NCBI RefSeq assembly: GCF_004361735.1
Contig: NZ_SNVV01000001.1
Location: 372,001-436,000, forward strand
DNA length: 64,000 bases
Origin: Azoarcus indigens
GTDB taxonomy: Bacteria > Pseudomonadota > Gammaproteobacteria > Burkholderiales > Rhodocyclaceae
Reading direction: 5' to 3'
The stretch's first letter is position 1, and each line of letters opens with the position of its first letter. Shown piece after piece: positions 18,492-26,766 of the stretch. The translations under genes and the position numbers were made by a program. A model generated the notes under the pieces. The model worked only from the letters and a program-made list of their open reading frames with translations. It made no database searches and was not told the DNA's origin.

Positions 18492-19475
18492 TCAGCGATT
18501 CACATCCACCACCAAGCGGCCGCGCACCCGCCCGGCCAGCAGTTCGCCGGCAAGCGGGATGGCCTCGCTGAGGCCAACCTCCCGCGTCATCACCTCCAGC
18601 AGCGCCGGATCCAGGTCGCGGGCCAGGCGTTCCCAGGCCTGCAGGCGGTCCGGCCGCGGACACATCACGCTGTCCACCCCGGCCAGGGTCACGCCGCGCA
18701 GGATGAAGGGCGCCACCGAGGCCGGCAGGTCCATGCCCTGCGCCAGGCCGCAGGCCGCCACCACGCCGCGGTAGCGCAGGCTGGCGCAGACGTTGGCCAG
18801 GGTGTGGCTGCCTACGGTGTCCACCGCCGCCGCCCAACGCTCCTTGCCCAGCGGCTTGCCCGGCGCGGATAGTTCGGCACGGTCGATGATGGCGGAAGCG
18901 CCCAGCTTCTTCAGGTAGTCCGCCTCCGCCGGCCGGCCGGTGGAGGCGACCACGGTGTAGCCCAGGCGGGCGAGCACCGCCACCGCCACGCTGCCGACGC
19001 CGCCGGCCGCGCCGGTCACCAGCACTTCGCCCCAGCCGGGCGTCACGCCGTGGCGCTCCAGCACCAGCACGCACAGCATCGCGGTATAGCCGGCGGTGCC
19101 TATGGCCATCGCCTGGCGCGGCGAGAAGGCTGCCGGCAACGGCACCAGCCAGTCGCCCTTCAAGCGCGCCTTCTGTGCCAGCCCGCCCCAATGCACCTCG
19201 CCCACGCCCCAGCCGTTGAGCACCACCTGGTCGCCCCGTTGGTACTCCGGGTGGCCGCTGTGCGTCACCGTGCCGGCAAGGTCGATGCCGGGCACCATCG
19301 GAAAACGCCGCACCACCGGGTTGGTGCCGGTGATGGCCAGGCCGTCCTTGTAATTGAGGGTGGAATAGGCGACGTCCACCATCACGTCGCCCTCGGGCAG
19401 CGCGCCCTCGTCCAGTTCCGTCAGCGCGGCGCGGTAGCCCGCTTCATCCTTGTCGATCCGGATTGCCTTGAACAT
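18492..19475 (-). CDS. acuI: YhdH/AcuI-type NADPH-dependent acrylyl-CoA reductase
   Basis: Start chosen at the ATG at 19475 ([20 protein letters not shown]) because GGAAGGCAGG precedes it. This gives 327 residues, the usual family length. The protein is a zinc-free medium-chain dehydrogenase with a GroES-like half ([20 protein letters not shown]) and a Rossmann half ([20 protein letters not shown]). AcuI reduces acrylyl-CoA to propionyl-CoA and detoxifies acrylate; E. coli YhdH belongs to the same family. It lies 53 bp after a TetR gene on the same strand, matching the AcuR-AcuI type of arrangement, and is expected to be controlled by that regulator. Confidence 0.93.
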   Translation of the reverse strand: MFKAIRIDKDEAGYRAALTELDEGALPEGDVMVDVAYSTLNYKDGLAITGTNPVVRRFPMVPGIDLAGTVTHSGHPEYQRGDQVVLNGWGVGEVHWGGLAQKARLKGDWLVPLPAAFSPRQAMAIGTAGYTAMLCVLVLERHGVTPGWGEVLVTGAAGGVGSVAVAVLARLGYTVVASTGRPAEADYLKKLGASAIIDRAELSAPGKPLGKERWAAAVDTVGSHTLANVCASLRYRGVVAACGLAQGMDLPASVAPFILRGVTLAGVDSVMCPRPDRLQAWERLARDLDPALLEVMTREVGLSEAIPLAGELLAGRVRGRLVVDVNR

Positions 19476-19528
19476 CCTGCCTTCCTCCATGATGTCGCCC
19501 GGCGCCACCGGGCATCAGGCCGGCCGCT

Positions 19529-20212
19529 TCAGCGGCGCGGCAATGTGGCGATGAAGCCCTCGGCAAACAGGCGCAGCGCCCGCTCGCCGCCCTCCAGCTT
19601 GGCCCTCAGCACCGCGCCTTCCCAGCCAGTCCAGAAATAGGCGGCAAGACGGGCGCAGTCGGCACTCGCCGCCAGTTCGCCGGCCTCTTTCGCCGCCTCC
19701 AGGCAGCCGGCCAGCCGGCCTTCCCAGTCGGCCAGCACCGCGCGCAGGCTCTCCCGGTAGGCCTCCGGCAGCGCGGCGATCTCCTGCCCCAGGTTGCCGA
19801 CCAGGCAGCCGCGGCGGAAGGCGTGGCGCGCCATGCCGGTGCAGGCGTCGTCCACGAAAGCTTGCAGCCGCGCCAGCGGCGACAGCGCCTCGTCGAGGAA
19901 ATGGCGATCCAGCTTGCGGGCGAAGTAGGCGGCGTAGCGCTCTATCAGCGCCGCGCCGAAGGCTTCCTTGCTGTCGAAGTAGTAATAGAAGGAACCTTTG
20001 GGCACGCCGACGCGGCGCAGCAGTTCGTCCAGCCCGCTGGCGACGAAGCCCTTCTCGGTGAGCACCCCCAGCCCGGCGCGCAGCAGGGCTTCCCGCGTAT
20101 CACGGGTGGCATCCACGCGCGGCGGGCGGCCAGGTTTGCGGCGCATCGGAGGGCTGGCGGCCGGGCCGGTCGCGCTACCCACGGGCATGTCGGTCGGGGC
20201 TGATGAGCTCAT
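19529..20212 (-). CDS. TetR-family regulator (AcuR/NemR-like)
   Basis: This 227-residue regulator has a TetR HTH near residues 35-80 (TREALLRAGLGVLTEKGFVA, then RRVGVPKGSFYYYFDSKEAF). Its C-terminal ligand domain has the GCLVGNLGQEIAALPEAYRE segment typical of the AcuR/NemR/YxaF group, which includes sensors of electrophiles such as acrylate. The start at 20212 lies 12 bp from the operator-like palindrome. An internal ATG at 20146 (MRRKPGRPPRVDATRDTREA) is a plausible alternative, as the first 22 residues are low-complexity. It forms an operon with acuI. Confidence 0.92.
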   Translation of the reverse strand: MSSSAPTDMPVGSATGPAASPPMRRKPGRPPRVDATRDTREALLRAGLGVLTEKGFVASGLDELLRRVGVPKGSFYYYFDSKEAFGAALIERYAAYFARKLDRHFLDEALSPLARLQAFVDDACTGMARHAFRRGCLVGNLGQEIAALPEAYRESLRAVLADWEGRLAGCLEAAKEAGELAASADCARLAAYFWTGWEGAVLRAKLEGGERALRLFAEGFIATLPRR

Positions 20213-20223
20213 GCCCGGAATAT

Positions 20224-20238
20224 TAGACCGATCGTCTA
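20224..20238. promoter_or_regulatory. TetR operator upstream of tetR-acuI
   Basis: TAGACCGATCGTCTA has TAGAC/GTCTA arms. It is one base short of the TAGACC-N4-GGTCTA box bound by NemR-type repressors. Its place 12 bp before the tetR start fits autorepression of the tetR-acuI operon. Confidence 0.75.
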
Positions 20239-20274
20239 CAAAATCAAGCCGAGGAGGCTTTTCCCTGCTGGCAA

Positions 20275-20314
20275 ACTGTTACGCTCAGAAATCGAACAGG
20301 CTGACACTGTTACG
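20275..20314 (+). repeat. Direct repeat pair ACTGTTACG upstream of ccoG
   Basis: ACTGTTACG occurs at 20275-20283 and 20306-20314, 31 bp apart, close to three helical turns. Both lie in the tetR-ccoG intergenic region, 90-130 bp before the ccoG start. The spacing suggests a regulator binding one DNA face, but no family can be named. Confidence 0.45.
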
Positions 20315-20404
20315 AATCAGTGCCCGATGGTGTACTGCCGCTGCCGTTCCTCCGGCGCTCGACTCCGGCGTCCGGGCAGGCGGCGCGACGAGGAAAACAC
20401 CACC

Positions 20405-21781
20405 ATGTCAGCATCCACCAGCCGGGCCCACGACGCCCGCATCCTGTTCTACACCAAGACCGGCAAGGTCCATCCCCGCGAAGTGCGCGGCTACTACGAC
20501 AGCCTGCGCTGGGCCATGGTCTGGCTCACCCAGATCGTGTTCTACGGTGCCTGCTGGCTCAGCTGGGACGGCCGCCAGGCGCTGCTGTTCGACATCGCCG
20601 AGCGCAAGTTCTACTTCTTCGGTCTGGTGCTGTGGCCGCAGGACGCGCTGCTGCTGGCCATCCTGCTCATCATCTCCGCCACCGCGCTGTTTCTGGCGAC
20701 GGCGGTGGCTGGCAGGCTGTTCTGCGGCTTCGCCTGTCCGCAGACGGTCTATACCGCCATCTTCCGCTGGGTGGAGGCGCGCATCGAAGGCGACCACCTC
20801 GCCCGCATGCGCCTGGACCAGGCGCCAGCCGGCCCCCGCAAGCTGGCGCTGAAGACGGCCAAGCATGCGTCCTGGCTGGTGATTTCGCTGTGGACCGGCA
20901 TTACCTTCGTCGGCTACTTCACCCCGCTGCAGGGGCTGCTGGCGGAGATAGCGCAGCTCTCGCTGGGCGGCTGGGCAGCTTTCTGGGTGGGCTTCTACGC
21001 TCTCTTCACCTATCTGCAGGCCGGTTTCGCGCGGGAGATGGTGTGCCAGCACATGTGCCCCTATTCCCGCTTCCAGGGGGTAATGATCGACGCCGACACT
21101 TCGACCGTGTCCTACGACGCCCGCCGCGGCGAACCGCGCAAGGCCAAGCGCACCGGCGGCGCGCATGGCGACTGTGTGGACTGCAGCCTGTGCGTGCAGG
21201 TGTGCCCCACCGGCATCGACATCCGCGAGGGCCTGCAGTACCAGTGCATCAACTGCGGCCTGTGCGTGGATGCCTGCGACAAGGTGATGGACAAGGTTGG
21301 CAGCCCCACCGGCCTGATCCGCTTCGCTTCCGAGCGGCAGTTGGCCGGCGGCCAGGCGAAGGCGGTGTGGCTGCGGCCGCGGGTGCAGATCTACGCCAGC
21401 CTGCTGGTGGTGTTCACCGCGCTTGGCGCATGGACGCTGTCGCAGCGCATCCCGCTGCTGGCCGACGTGCTGCGCGACCGCGCGGTGCTGTTGCAGGAGG
21501 CGGCGGACGGCAGCATAGAGAACAGCTACACGCTGAAGCTGATGAACCTGGTGGAAGCGCCGCGCCGCTTCGCGGTGACGGTGGATGGCCCGGCCGGCGC
21601 CCGCCTCGTCGGTAACAGCAGCTTCGACGTGCCGGCGGGCAGCGTGCTGCCGGTGTCGGTCACCGTGGCCGCCGCGCCGGATGCCTCACGCTCCGGCGCC
21701 CAGCCGGTGCGCTTCCATATCAGCGCGGTGGATGATCCGGCGGTGCGCATCGTCGAGCAGAGCTCCTTCCTGCTGCCGTGA
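20405..21781 (+). CDS. ccoG: Cytochrome c oxidase accessory protein CcoG (FixG/RdxA)
   Basis: Start at the ATG at 20405 (MSASTSRAHDARILFYTKTG), giving 458 residues. An upstream in-frame extension has no family match. The inner-membrane protein has several membrane segments with CGFACPQTVY and two 4Fe-4S clusters (CVDCSLCVQVCP and CINCGLCVDACD). A C-terminal periplasmic Ig-like FixG domain is also present. CcoG supports copper delivery to cbb3-type oxidase and acts as a cupric reductase in studied bacteria. The ccoNOPQ genes are not in the window. A direct repeat pair upstream may be regulatory; I found no FNR box here. Confidence 0.95.
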   Translation: MSASTSRAHDARILFYTKTGKVHPREVRGYYDSLRWAMVWLTQIVFYGACWLSWDGRQALLFDIAERKFYFFGLVLWPQDALLLAILLIISATALFLATAVAGRLFCGFACPQTVYTAIFRWVEARIEGDHLARMRLDQAPAGPRKLALKTAKHASWLVISLWTGITFVGYFTPLQGLLAEIAQLSLGGWAAFWVGFYALFTYLQAGFAREMVCQHMCPYSRFQGVMIDADTSTVSYDARRGEPRKAKRTGGAHGDCVDCSLCVQVCPTGIDIREGLQYQCINCGLCVDACDKVMDKVGSPTGLIRFASERQLAGGQAKAVWLRPRVQIYASLLVVFTALGAWTLSQRIPLLADVLRDRAVLLQEAADGSIENSYTLKLMNLVEAPRRFAVTVDGPAGARLVGNSSFDVPAGSVLPVSVTVAAAPDASRSGAQPVRFHISAVDDPAVRIVEQSSFLLP

Positions 21782-21796
21782 GCGCCTGCCCCGCCT

Positions 21797-22828
21797 TCAG
21801 TGCCGCGCATCCAGCATCTCGCGCAGCGGCACTGGCAGGCGGGCACGCAGGCGGGCGACGATGGCTTCCTCGTTGCGCGTCCACAGGATGCCCAGCCAGA
21901 TCACCAGCAGGCCGAGCGCGGTGAGCATGAAGGGGAAGAGCACGCTGTCCTTGAACACGTCGTAGGCGAGGTGGCCGAGGTAGAAAGAGGCGCCCAGGCC
22001 GCCGAAGACGACGAAGACCCGCCGCGCCAACGCCGCACCGATGCCTATCATCGCCAGGTTGATGCAGAAGTAGAGGAACTTGCCGAGCTCGTCATGGGAA
22101 TCCATGGCGCTCAGCCCGCCCCAGAAGGCGACGACGCCGAAGAGATAGAGCCAGAAGGCGAAGTCGCGCTGCTGCCGGGTACGCACATCCACCCAGAAGG
22201 CGAACAGCGCCATCGCCAGCCCGAACCACAGCGAAACCAGCTTGCGCAGCTGCCAGTCGTAGTCGCCATCCAGGCTGAGGTAGGGCACCAGGTCCATGCT
22301 GATGTACCACAGCGTCACCGCCACCGGCATGACCATGAAAGGCAGGCGGTAGCGCCACAGCAGGATGGCGGCGGCGGCCAGCGTCGCCAGCTCCATCATC
22401 AGCCAGCGCCAGTCGATATGGGTATGGTAGGCGCGGAAAGGCCGGCCATCCGCCCACCAGCCCAGGCCCACCTGCAGCCCATATACCGCCAGCGGCACCA
22501 GCACCACGACGAAGGCGCCGGCGATGCCGGCCGGAATCGCCAGCCGCCTGTGCAGCAGGAATTCGACGAAGGCCAGGCCGGCAGCGCCATAGCCGAGCGC
22601 AATCGCCATCAGCCCCCAGCCGCCGAAGCGCTCCCAGCCCAGGTTCATGAACAGCGACATCGCGCCTATCGCCAGCATGCCGCCGAGGTAATAGAGGATG
22701 TGCGCCGCCTTGAAGCGCGGCACGTCCTGGTTGCGCGTTTCCAGGAAGCGCCACAGCGCCTCGGCCTGGCTCTCGCTCAGCACGCCAGCGGCACTCGCGT
22801 CCTGGAGCGCCTTGCGGTTCAGTTCCAT
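21797..22828 (-). CDS. DUF2157-family multi-pass membrane protein
   Basis: The ATG at 22828 (MELNRKALQDASAAGVLSES) is preceded by GAGGAAC and gives 343 residues. The N-terminal 45 residues form a soluble helical part (SQAEALWRFLE) typical of DUF2157 proteins. About eight to nine membrane segments follow, for example FKAAHILYYLGGMLAIGAMS. The biochemical role is unknown. It converges with ccoG, 15 bp away, and is preceded on the same strand by the DUF2167 gene with a 168-bp gap, so co-transcription is possible but not shown. Confidence 0.85.
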   Translation of the reverse strand: MELNRKALQDASAAGVLSESQAEALWRFLETRNQDVPRFKAAHILYYLGGMLAIGAMSLFMNLGWERFGGWGLMAIALGYGAAGLAFVEFLLHRRLAIPAGIAGAFVVVLVPLAVYGLQVGLGWWADGRPFRAYHTHIDWRWLMMELATLAAAAILLWRYRLPFMVMPVAVTLWYISMDLVPYLSLDGDYDWQLRKLVSLWFGLAMALFAFWVDVRTRQQRDFAFWLYLFGVVAFWGGLSAMDSHDELGKFLYFCINLAMIGIGAALARRVFVVFGGLGASFYLGHLAYDVFKDSVLFPFMLTALGLLVIWLGILWTRNEEAIVARLRARLPVPLREMLDARH

Positions 22829-22996
22829 CTCGTTGTTCCTCGATCTTGGAGCGGACGCGCAAGGGTAAGGCAGGAAAGCGCGGCCGCGGTGCAGGGGCCT
22901 GGGACGGCAGTTGGGATGGCCCGCTTTGGGCAATTGCCGCCGCAGGTGCGCCGCGCCCAGCCCCGCGGGCCAAGCGGTGGCGGCCGGCCCCGATGT

Positions 22997-23917
22997 TCAG
23001 ACGCTCTTGTTCTTGCGCCCCAGCCAGCCCTTCACCGCGGCGCCGACGCCCAGCGCGGCCAGCGCGATCACCTTGGCGAACTTGGCCAGGAAGGCGCCCA
23101 TCACCGCCAGCAGGCCCAGCTTCTTCGCCGCAGCGCCGCCCACCAGCGCGGCCAGGCCGTATTCGGCCACCTTGTCCACGCTGCTGTCGAAATCGCCGTA
23201 GCGCTTGCCCTCGTTGAAGCTGAGGCCGGCGAGCAACTGGCGGGCGATCGGCTTTTCCGCCTCGACGCTGGCGAGATCGGTCACCAGGTTCATCGAGTAG
23301 TAGCCTTCGCGGCCGAGCTGGTAGGTGTTGTAGTTCACCCCGGCGCCGCTGTCCTCGGCGGGGTGCTTGTCCCTCACCTCCGCCGACCACACCAGCCTGT
23401 GGGTGCTGGCGTCGTAGGCGGGCTTTTCCACCCAGCCGGCGACGACGAATTCGGCGATGCCGCGGGCAGCGCGCTGCTCGTTGGCCTGCTCGGTGCCGTC
23501 CTTGAGGTTCTGCAGCAGCTCGTCGGCATCCCAGTCCTTGGCGTCGTCGTCCTTCACATAGCCGGCGCGCTCGAAGCGCACGCTGACGAAGCCGTTCATC
23601 TGCTCGCCGATGACCAGGCCGAGGAAATCGCCGTCGGTGAGATTGCCCATGGCATGCATCAGCCGGGCTGCTTCCACCTTGGGGATGAAGGAGAAGCCGG
23701 CCGGCAGGTCGAGTGCGCCCTGGTCGCCCAGGGAAATCAGCGCCGGACCATGTTGCTGCGCCGCCGAAGCGGCCTCGGAAGCAGCTTCCAGCTCGCTGGC
23801 CTGGGAGGTCGCAGCCGCACCGGCGGGCGGGGTTTCGGCGAAAGCGGGAGATGCAAGCAGGAGGGCAAGGGAAGAAAGGCAGGCGGCCAGGCCGTTGCCG
23901 AACAGACGCAGGGACAT
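22997..23917 (-). CDS. DUF2167-family exported/membrane-anchored protein
   Basis: From the ATG at 23917 (MSLRLFGNGLAACLSSLALL) the 306-residue protein has a clear Sec signal peptide ending near SPAFA. Its periplasmic body has the DUF2167 hallmarks: MHAMGNLTDGDFLGLVIGEQ, WVEKPAYDASTHRLVWSAEV and VNYNTYQLGREGYYSMNLVT. A C-terminal hydrophobic segment (LGLLAVMGAFLAKFAKVIAL) precedes a basic tail. Function is unknown. Upstream in-frame sequence to 24082 lacks a signal and overlaps the promoter zone of the next divergent gene, so I reject a longer form. Confidence 0.88.
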   Translation of the reverse strand: MSLRLFGNGLAACLSSLALLLASPAFAETPPAGAAATSQASELEAASEAASAAQQHGPALISLGDQGALDLPAGFSFIPKVEAARLMHAMGNLTDGDFLGLVIGEQMNGFVSVRFERAGYVKDDDAKDWDADELLQNLKDGTEQANEQRAARGIAEFVVAGWVEKPAYDASTHRLVWSAEVRDKHPAEDSGAGVNYNTYQLGREGYYSMNLVTDLASVEAEKPIARQLLAGLSFNEGKRYGDFDSSVDKVAEYGLAALVGGAAAKKLGLLAVMGAFLAKFAKVIALAALGVGAAVKGWLGRKNKSV

Positions 23918-24132
23918 GATGTGGAATCCGCGGGAAAAAGAAAGAGCGCCAAGAGAACAACAAAGGGGAACAGCAAGGGCGAGACAATACGCCGCCGCAA
24001 TCACCGCGTCATCATGACTTTCGAGTGAAGGCCGGCTCCGCCCCTGCGCGGCGGGTTCACCCCGAGCGCATCCCTCGCCCAAAGCCCTTAGAATCGCCCG
24101 CCTCGACTTATCCTTTCCCTGGCGACCCCACC

Positions 24133-25266
24133 ATGATCTCCAGCTTCACCCCGCCGCAACGCATCCTGATGGGCCCCGGCCCCTCCGACGTGCCGCAACG
24201 CATCCTGGACGCGATGGCGCGCCCCACCATAGGCCATCTGGACCCGGCCTTCGCCGAGCTGATGGAGCAGACCAAGACCCTGCTGCGCTACGCCTTCCAG
24301 ACCGAGAACGCGCTGACCTTCCCGGTTTCCGCGCCCGGCTCTGCCGGCATGGAGATGTGCTTCGTGAACCTGGTCGAGCCGGGCGATACCGTCATCGTCT
24401 GCCGCAACGGCGTATTCGGCGGCCGCATGCTGGAGAACGTGAAGCGCTGCGGCGGCGTGCCGGTGGTGGTGGATGACGCCTGGGGCGCGGCGGTGGATCC
24501 CGCCAAGGTGCGCGCCGCCTTCGAAGCCAACCCGCAGGCGCGGATGCTGGCCTTCGTGCATGCCGAGACCTCCACCGGCGCCCAGTCCGACGCCGCGGCG
24601 CTGGCCGCCATCGCCCGCGAGTTCGGCGCCCTGACCATCATGGACTGCGTCACCTCGCTGGGCGGCACGCCGGTGCGGGTCGATGAATGGGGCATAGACG
24701 CCGCCTACTCCGGCAGCCAGAAATGCCTCTCCTGCACGCCGGGCCTGTCGCCGGTGACCTTCTCCGAGCGCGCGGTGGAACGGGTGCGCGCCCGCCGCAT
24801 GCCGGTGCAGAGTTGGTTCCTGGATCTCAGCCTGGTGCTGGGCTACTGGCAGTCCGGCGGCCACCGCACCTACCACCACACCGCACCGGTGAATCCGATG
24901 TACGCGCTGCACGAAGCGCTGGTGATGCTGCGCGAGGAAGGCCTGGAGAACGCCTGGGCCCGCCACCGTGCGATGCACCTGCGACTGAAGGCGGAGCTGG
25001 AAGCGCTGGGGCTGAGCTTCGTCGTCGCCGAGCAGGATCGCCTGCCGCAGTTGAATGCGGTGCATGTGCCGGCCGGCGTGGACGAGGCCGCCATCCGCGC
25101 CCGTCTGCTGACGGAGTTCGACCTGGAGATCGGCGCCGGCCTGGGCGATATGGCCGGCAAGATCTGGCGCATCGGCCTGATGGGCCACTCCGCCCGCGAG
25201 GAAAACGTGCTGCACTGTGCGGATGCGCTGCGCCAGTGCCTGGGCGGCGAGCGCATGGCGGCCTGA
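24133..25266 (+). CDS. Alanine/serine-glyoxylate aminotransferase family enzyme
   Basis: The 377-residue PLP class V aminotransferase starts at the ATG at 24133 (MISSFTPPQRILMGPGPSDV). RILMGPGPSDVPQRIL and the PLP-lysine segment YSGSQKCLSCTPGLSPVTFS are diagnostic, and THHTAPVNP-like sequence (TYHHTAPVNPMYALHEAL) is complete. Members transfer amino groups from alanine or serine to glyoxylate, in photorespiration-like or serine-cycle metabolism. The exact donor cannot be set from sequence. TAGAAT at 24089-24094 is a possible -10 element. It is monocistronic and converges with hom, with a shared hairpin terminator between them. Confidence 0.92.
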   Translation: MISSFTPPQRILMGPGPSDVPQRILDAMARPTIGHLDPAFAELMEQTKTLLRYAFQTENALTFPVSAPGSAGMEMCFVNLVEPGDTVIVCRNGVFGGRMLENVKRCGGVPVVVDDAWGAAVDPAKVRAAFEANPQARMLAFVHAETSTGAQSDAAALAAIAREFGALTIMDCVTSLGGTPVRVDEWGIDAAYSGSQKCLSCTPGLSPVTFSERAVERVRARRMPVQSWFLDLSLVLGYWQSGGHRTYHHTAPVNPMYALHEALVMLREEGLENAWARHRAMHLRLKAELEALGLSFVVAEQDRLPQLNAVHVPAGVDEAAIRARLLTEFDLEIGAGLGDMAGKIWRIGLMGHSAREENVLHCADALRQCLGGERMAA

Positions 25267-25334
25267 GCTCAGCCTGTGCCCGCCGCCCTGCCCGGCTGAG
25301 GCCGGGCTGGCCCCGGGGCCAGCACGCAGAAACG

Positions 25335-25363
25335 ACAACGCCGGCTTTACGCCGGCGTTGTTC
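25335..25363 (+). terminator. Hairpin terminator between the aminotransferase and hom
   Basis: A perfect 11-bp stem (ACAACGCCGGC / GCCGGCGTTGT) with loop TTTAC lies 69 bp past the aminotransferase stop, in the convergent gap. The U-tract is weak on both strands. Confidence 0.65.
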
Positions 25364-25423
25364 CATCCACCTGCTGACGAAAGCCTCAGCCCGAACGGCT
25401 GCCGGCCTTCGCCCGCGCTGGCA

Positions 25424-26734
25424 TCAGAGGTTTTCCAGCCGCAGCCGGGTCACCTTGCCCTGCACCACCGGCAGCGCCTCGATCTTGGCGATGGCGGCGT
25501 TGGCGTTCTTCTCCACCGTCTGGTGGGTCAGCATGATGATGTCGGTCTGGGCTTCGCCCTCGGCCGGCTCCTTCTGGATCATCGCATCGATGGAAATCTG
25601 GCTGTCGGCCAGGATGCGGGTGATGTCGGCGAGCACGCCCGGCTTGTCCTCCACCCGCAGGCGCAGGTAGTAGGAGGTCACGACCTCGTCGATCGGCAGC
25701 ACGGCCACGTCCTGCATCTGGTCCGGCTGGAAGGCCAGGTGCGGCACGCGGTGCTCCGGGTCGGCGGTGTGCAGGCGGGTGACGTCCACCAGGTCGGCGA
25801 TGACGGCGGAGGCGGTCGGCTCGGCCCCGGCGCCCTTGCCGTAGTACAGCGTGGCGCCGACGGCGTCTCCCTGCACCAGCACCGCGTTCATCGCGCCTTC
25901 GACGTTGGCGATCAGGCGCTTTTCCGGGATCAGCGTCGGATGCACCCGCAGTTCCACGCCTTCGTCGCGGCGGCGGGCGATGCCCAGCAGCTTGATGCGG
26001 TAGCCCAGCTGTTCGGCGTAGGCGATGTCCACCGCCTGCAGCTTGGTGATGCCTTCCACATAGGCCTTATCGAACTGCATCGGGATGCCGAAGGCGATGG
26101 CGCTCATGATGGTCGCCTTGTGCGCGGCGTCCACGCCCTCGATGTCGAAGGTGGGATCGGCTTCGGCATAGCCCAGCGCCTGGGCTTCCTTCAGCACTTC
26201 GGCAAAGGGCAGGCCCTTGTCGCGCATCTCCGACAGGATGAAGTTGGTGGTGCCGTTGATGATGCCGGCCAGCCACTGGATGCGGTTGGCCGACAGACCT
26301 TCGCGCAGCGCCTTGATGATGGGAATGCCGCCAGCGACCGCCGCCTCAAAGGCAACCATCACCCCCTTCTTCTGCGCCGCGGCGAAGATCTCGTTGCCAT
26401 GCACCGCGAGCAGCGCCTTGTTGGCGGTGACGACATGCTTGCCGTTCTCGATCGCCTTCAGCACCAACTCGCGGGCAATGCCGTAGCCACCGATCAACTC
26501 GACGACGATGTCCACTTCCGGGTCGGCGACCACGGCGAAGGCATCATCGCTCAGCTTCACCTCGTCACCGGCCGCGACGCTGCGGGCCAGCTCGAGGTTC
26601 TTGTCGGCCACCGTGGTAATTCGGATCGGGCGCCCGGCGCGGCGGGTGATTTCCTCCGCATTGCGTTTGAGGACGGTGTAGGTGCCACCACCTACGGTTC
26701 CGATGCCCAGCAGGCCAACGTTGATCGGTTTCAT
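25424..26734 (-). CDS. hom: Homoserine dehydrogenase
   Basis: This 436-residue enzyme reduces aspartate semialdehyde to homoserine, the branch point to threonine and methionine. The Rossmann motif GLLGIGTVGGGTYTVL is at the N-terminus. The catalytic domain reads LAGIINGTTNFILSEM and GYAEADPTFDIEGVDAAHK. The C-terminal ACT domain (YYLRLRVEDKPGVLADITRI) is the site of threonine feedback in this form. It follows alaC by 32 bp on the same strand, a pairing common in betaproteobacteria. The usual third partner, thrC, is not next to it but is found at 12273-13721. Confidence 0.97.
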   Translation of the reverse strand: MKPINVGLLGIGTVGGGTYTVLKRNAEEITRRAGRPIRITTVADKNLELARSVAAGDEVKLSDDAFAVVADPEVDIVVELIGGYGIARELVLKAIENGKHVVTANKALLAVHGNEIFAAAQKKGVMVAFEAAVAGGIPIIKALREGLSANRIQWLAGIINGTTNFILSEMRDKGLPFAEVLKEAQALGYAEADPTFDIEGVDAAHKATIMSAIAFGIPMQFDKAYVEGITKLQAVDIAYAEQLGYRIKLLGIARRRDEGVELRVHPTLIPEKRLIANVEGAMNAVLVQGDAVGATLYYGKGAGAEPTASAVIADLVDVTRLHTADPEHRVPHLAFQPDQMQDVAVLPIDEVVTSYYLRLRVEDKPGVLADITRILADSQISIDAMIQKEPAEGEAQTDIIMLTHQTVEKNANAAIAKIEALPVVQGKVTRLRLENL

Positions 26735-26766
26735 TCAGTGCTTCCGTGTGTGTCGTTGAGAGTGAT

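Noticed and set aside
16873-19191. 772-residue open frame on the minus strand
   Set aside because: It runs opposite trxC and the DegP-like gene and is in a shifted frame of acuI. Its composition is Gly/Arg/His-rich noise expected in GC-rich DNA, with no domain.
21800-24028. 742-residue open frame on the plus strand
   Set aside because: It lies opposite the DUF2157 and DUF2167 genes, both of which have clear signal or membrane features and ribosome-binding sites. The long frame is a GC-rich antisense artefact.
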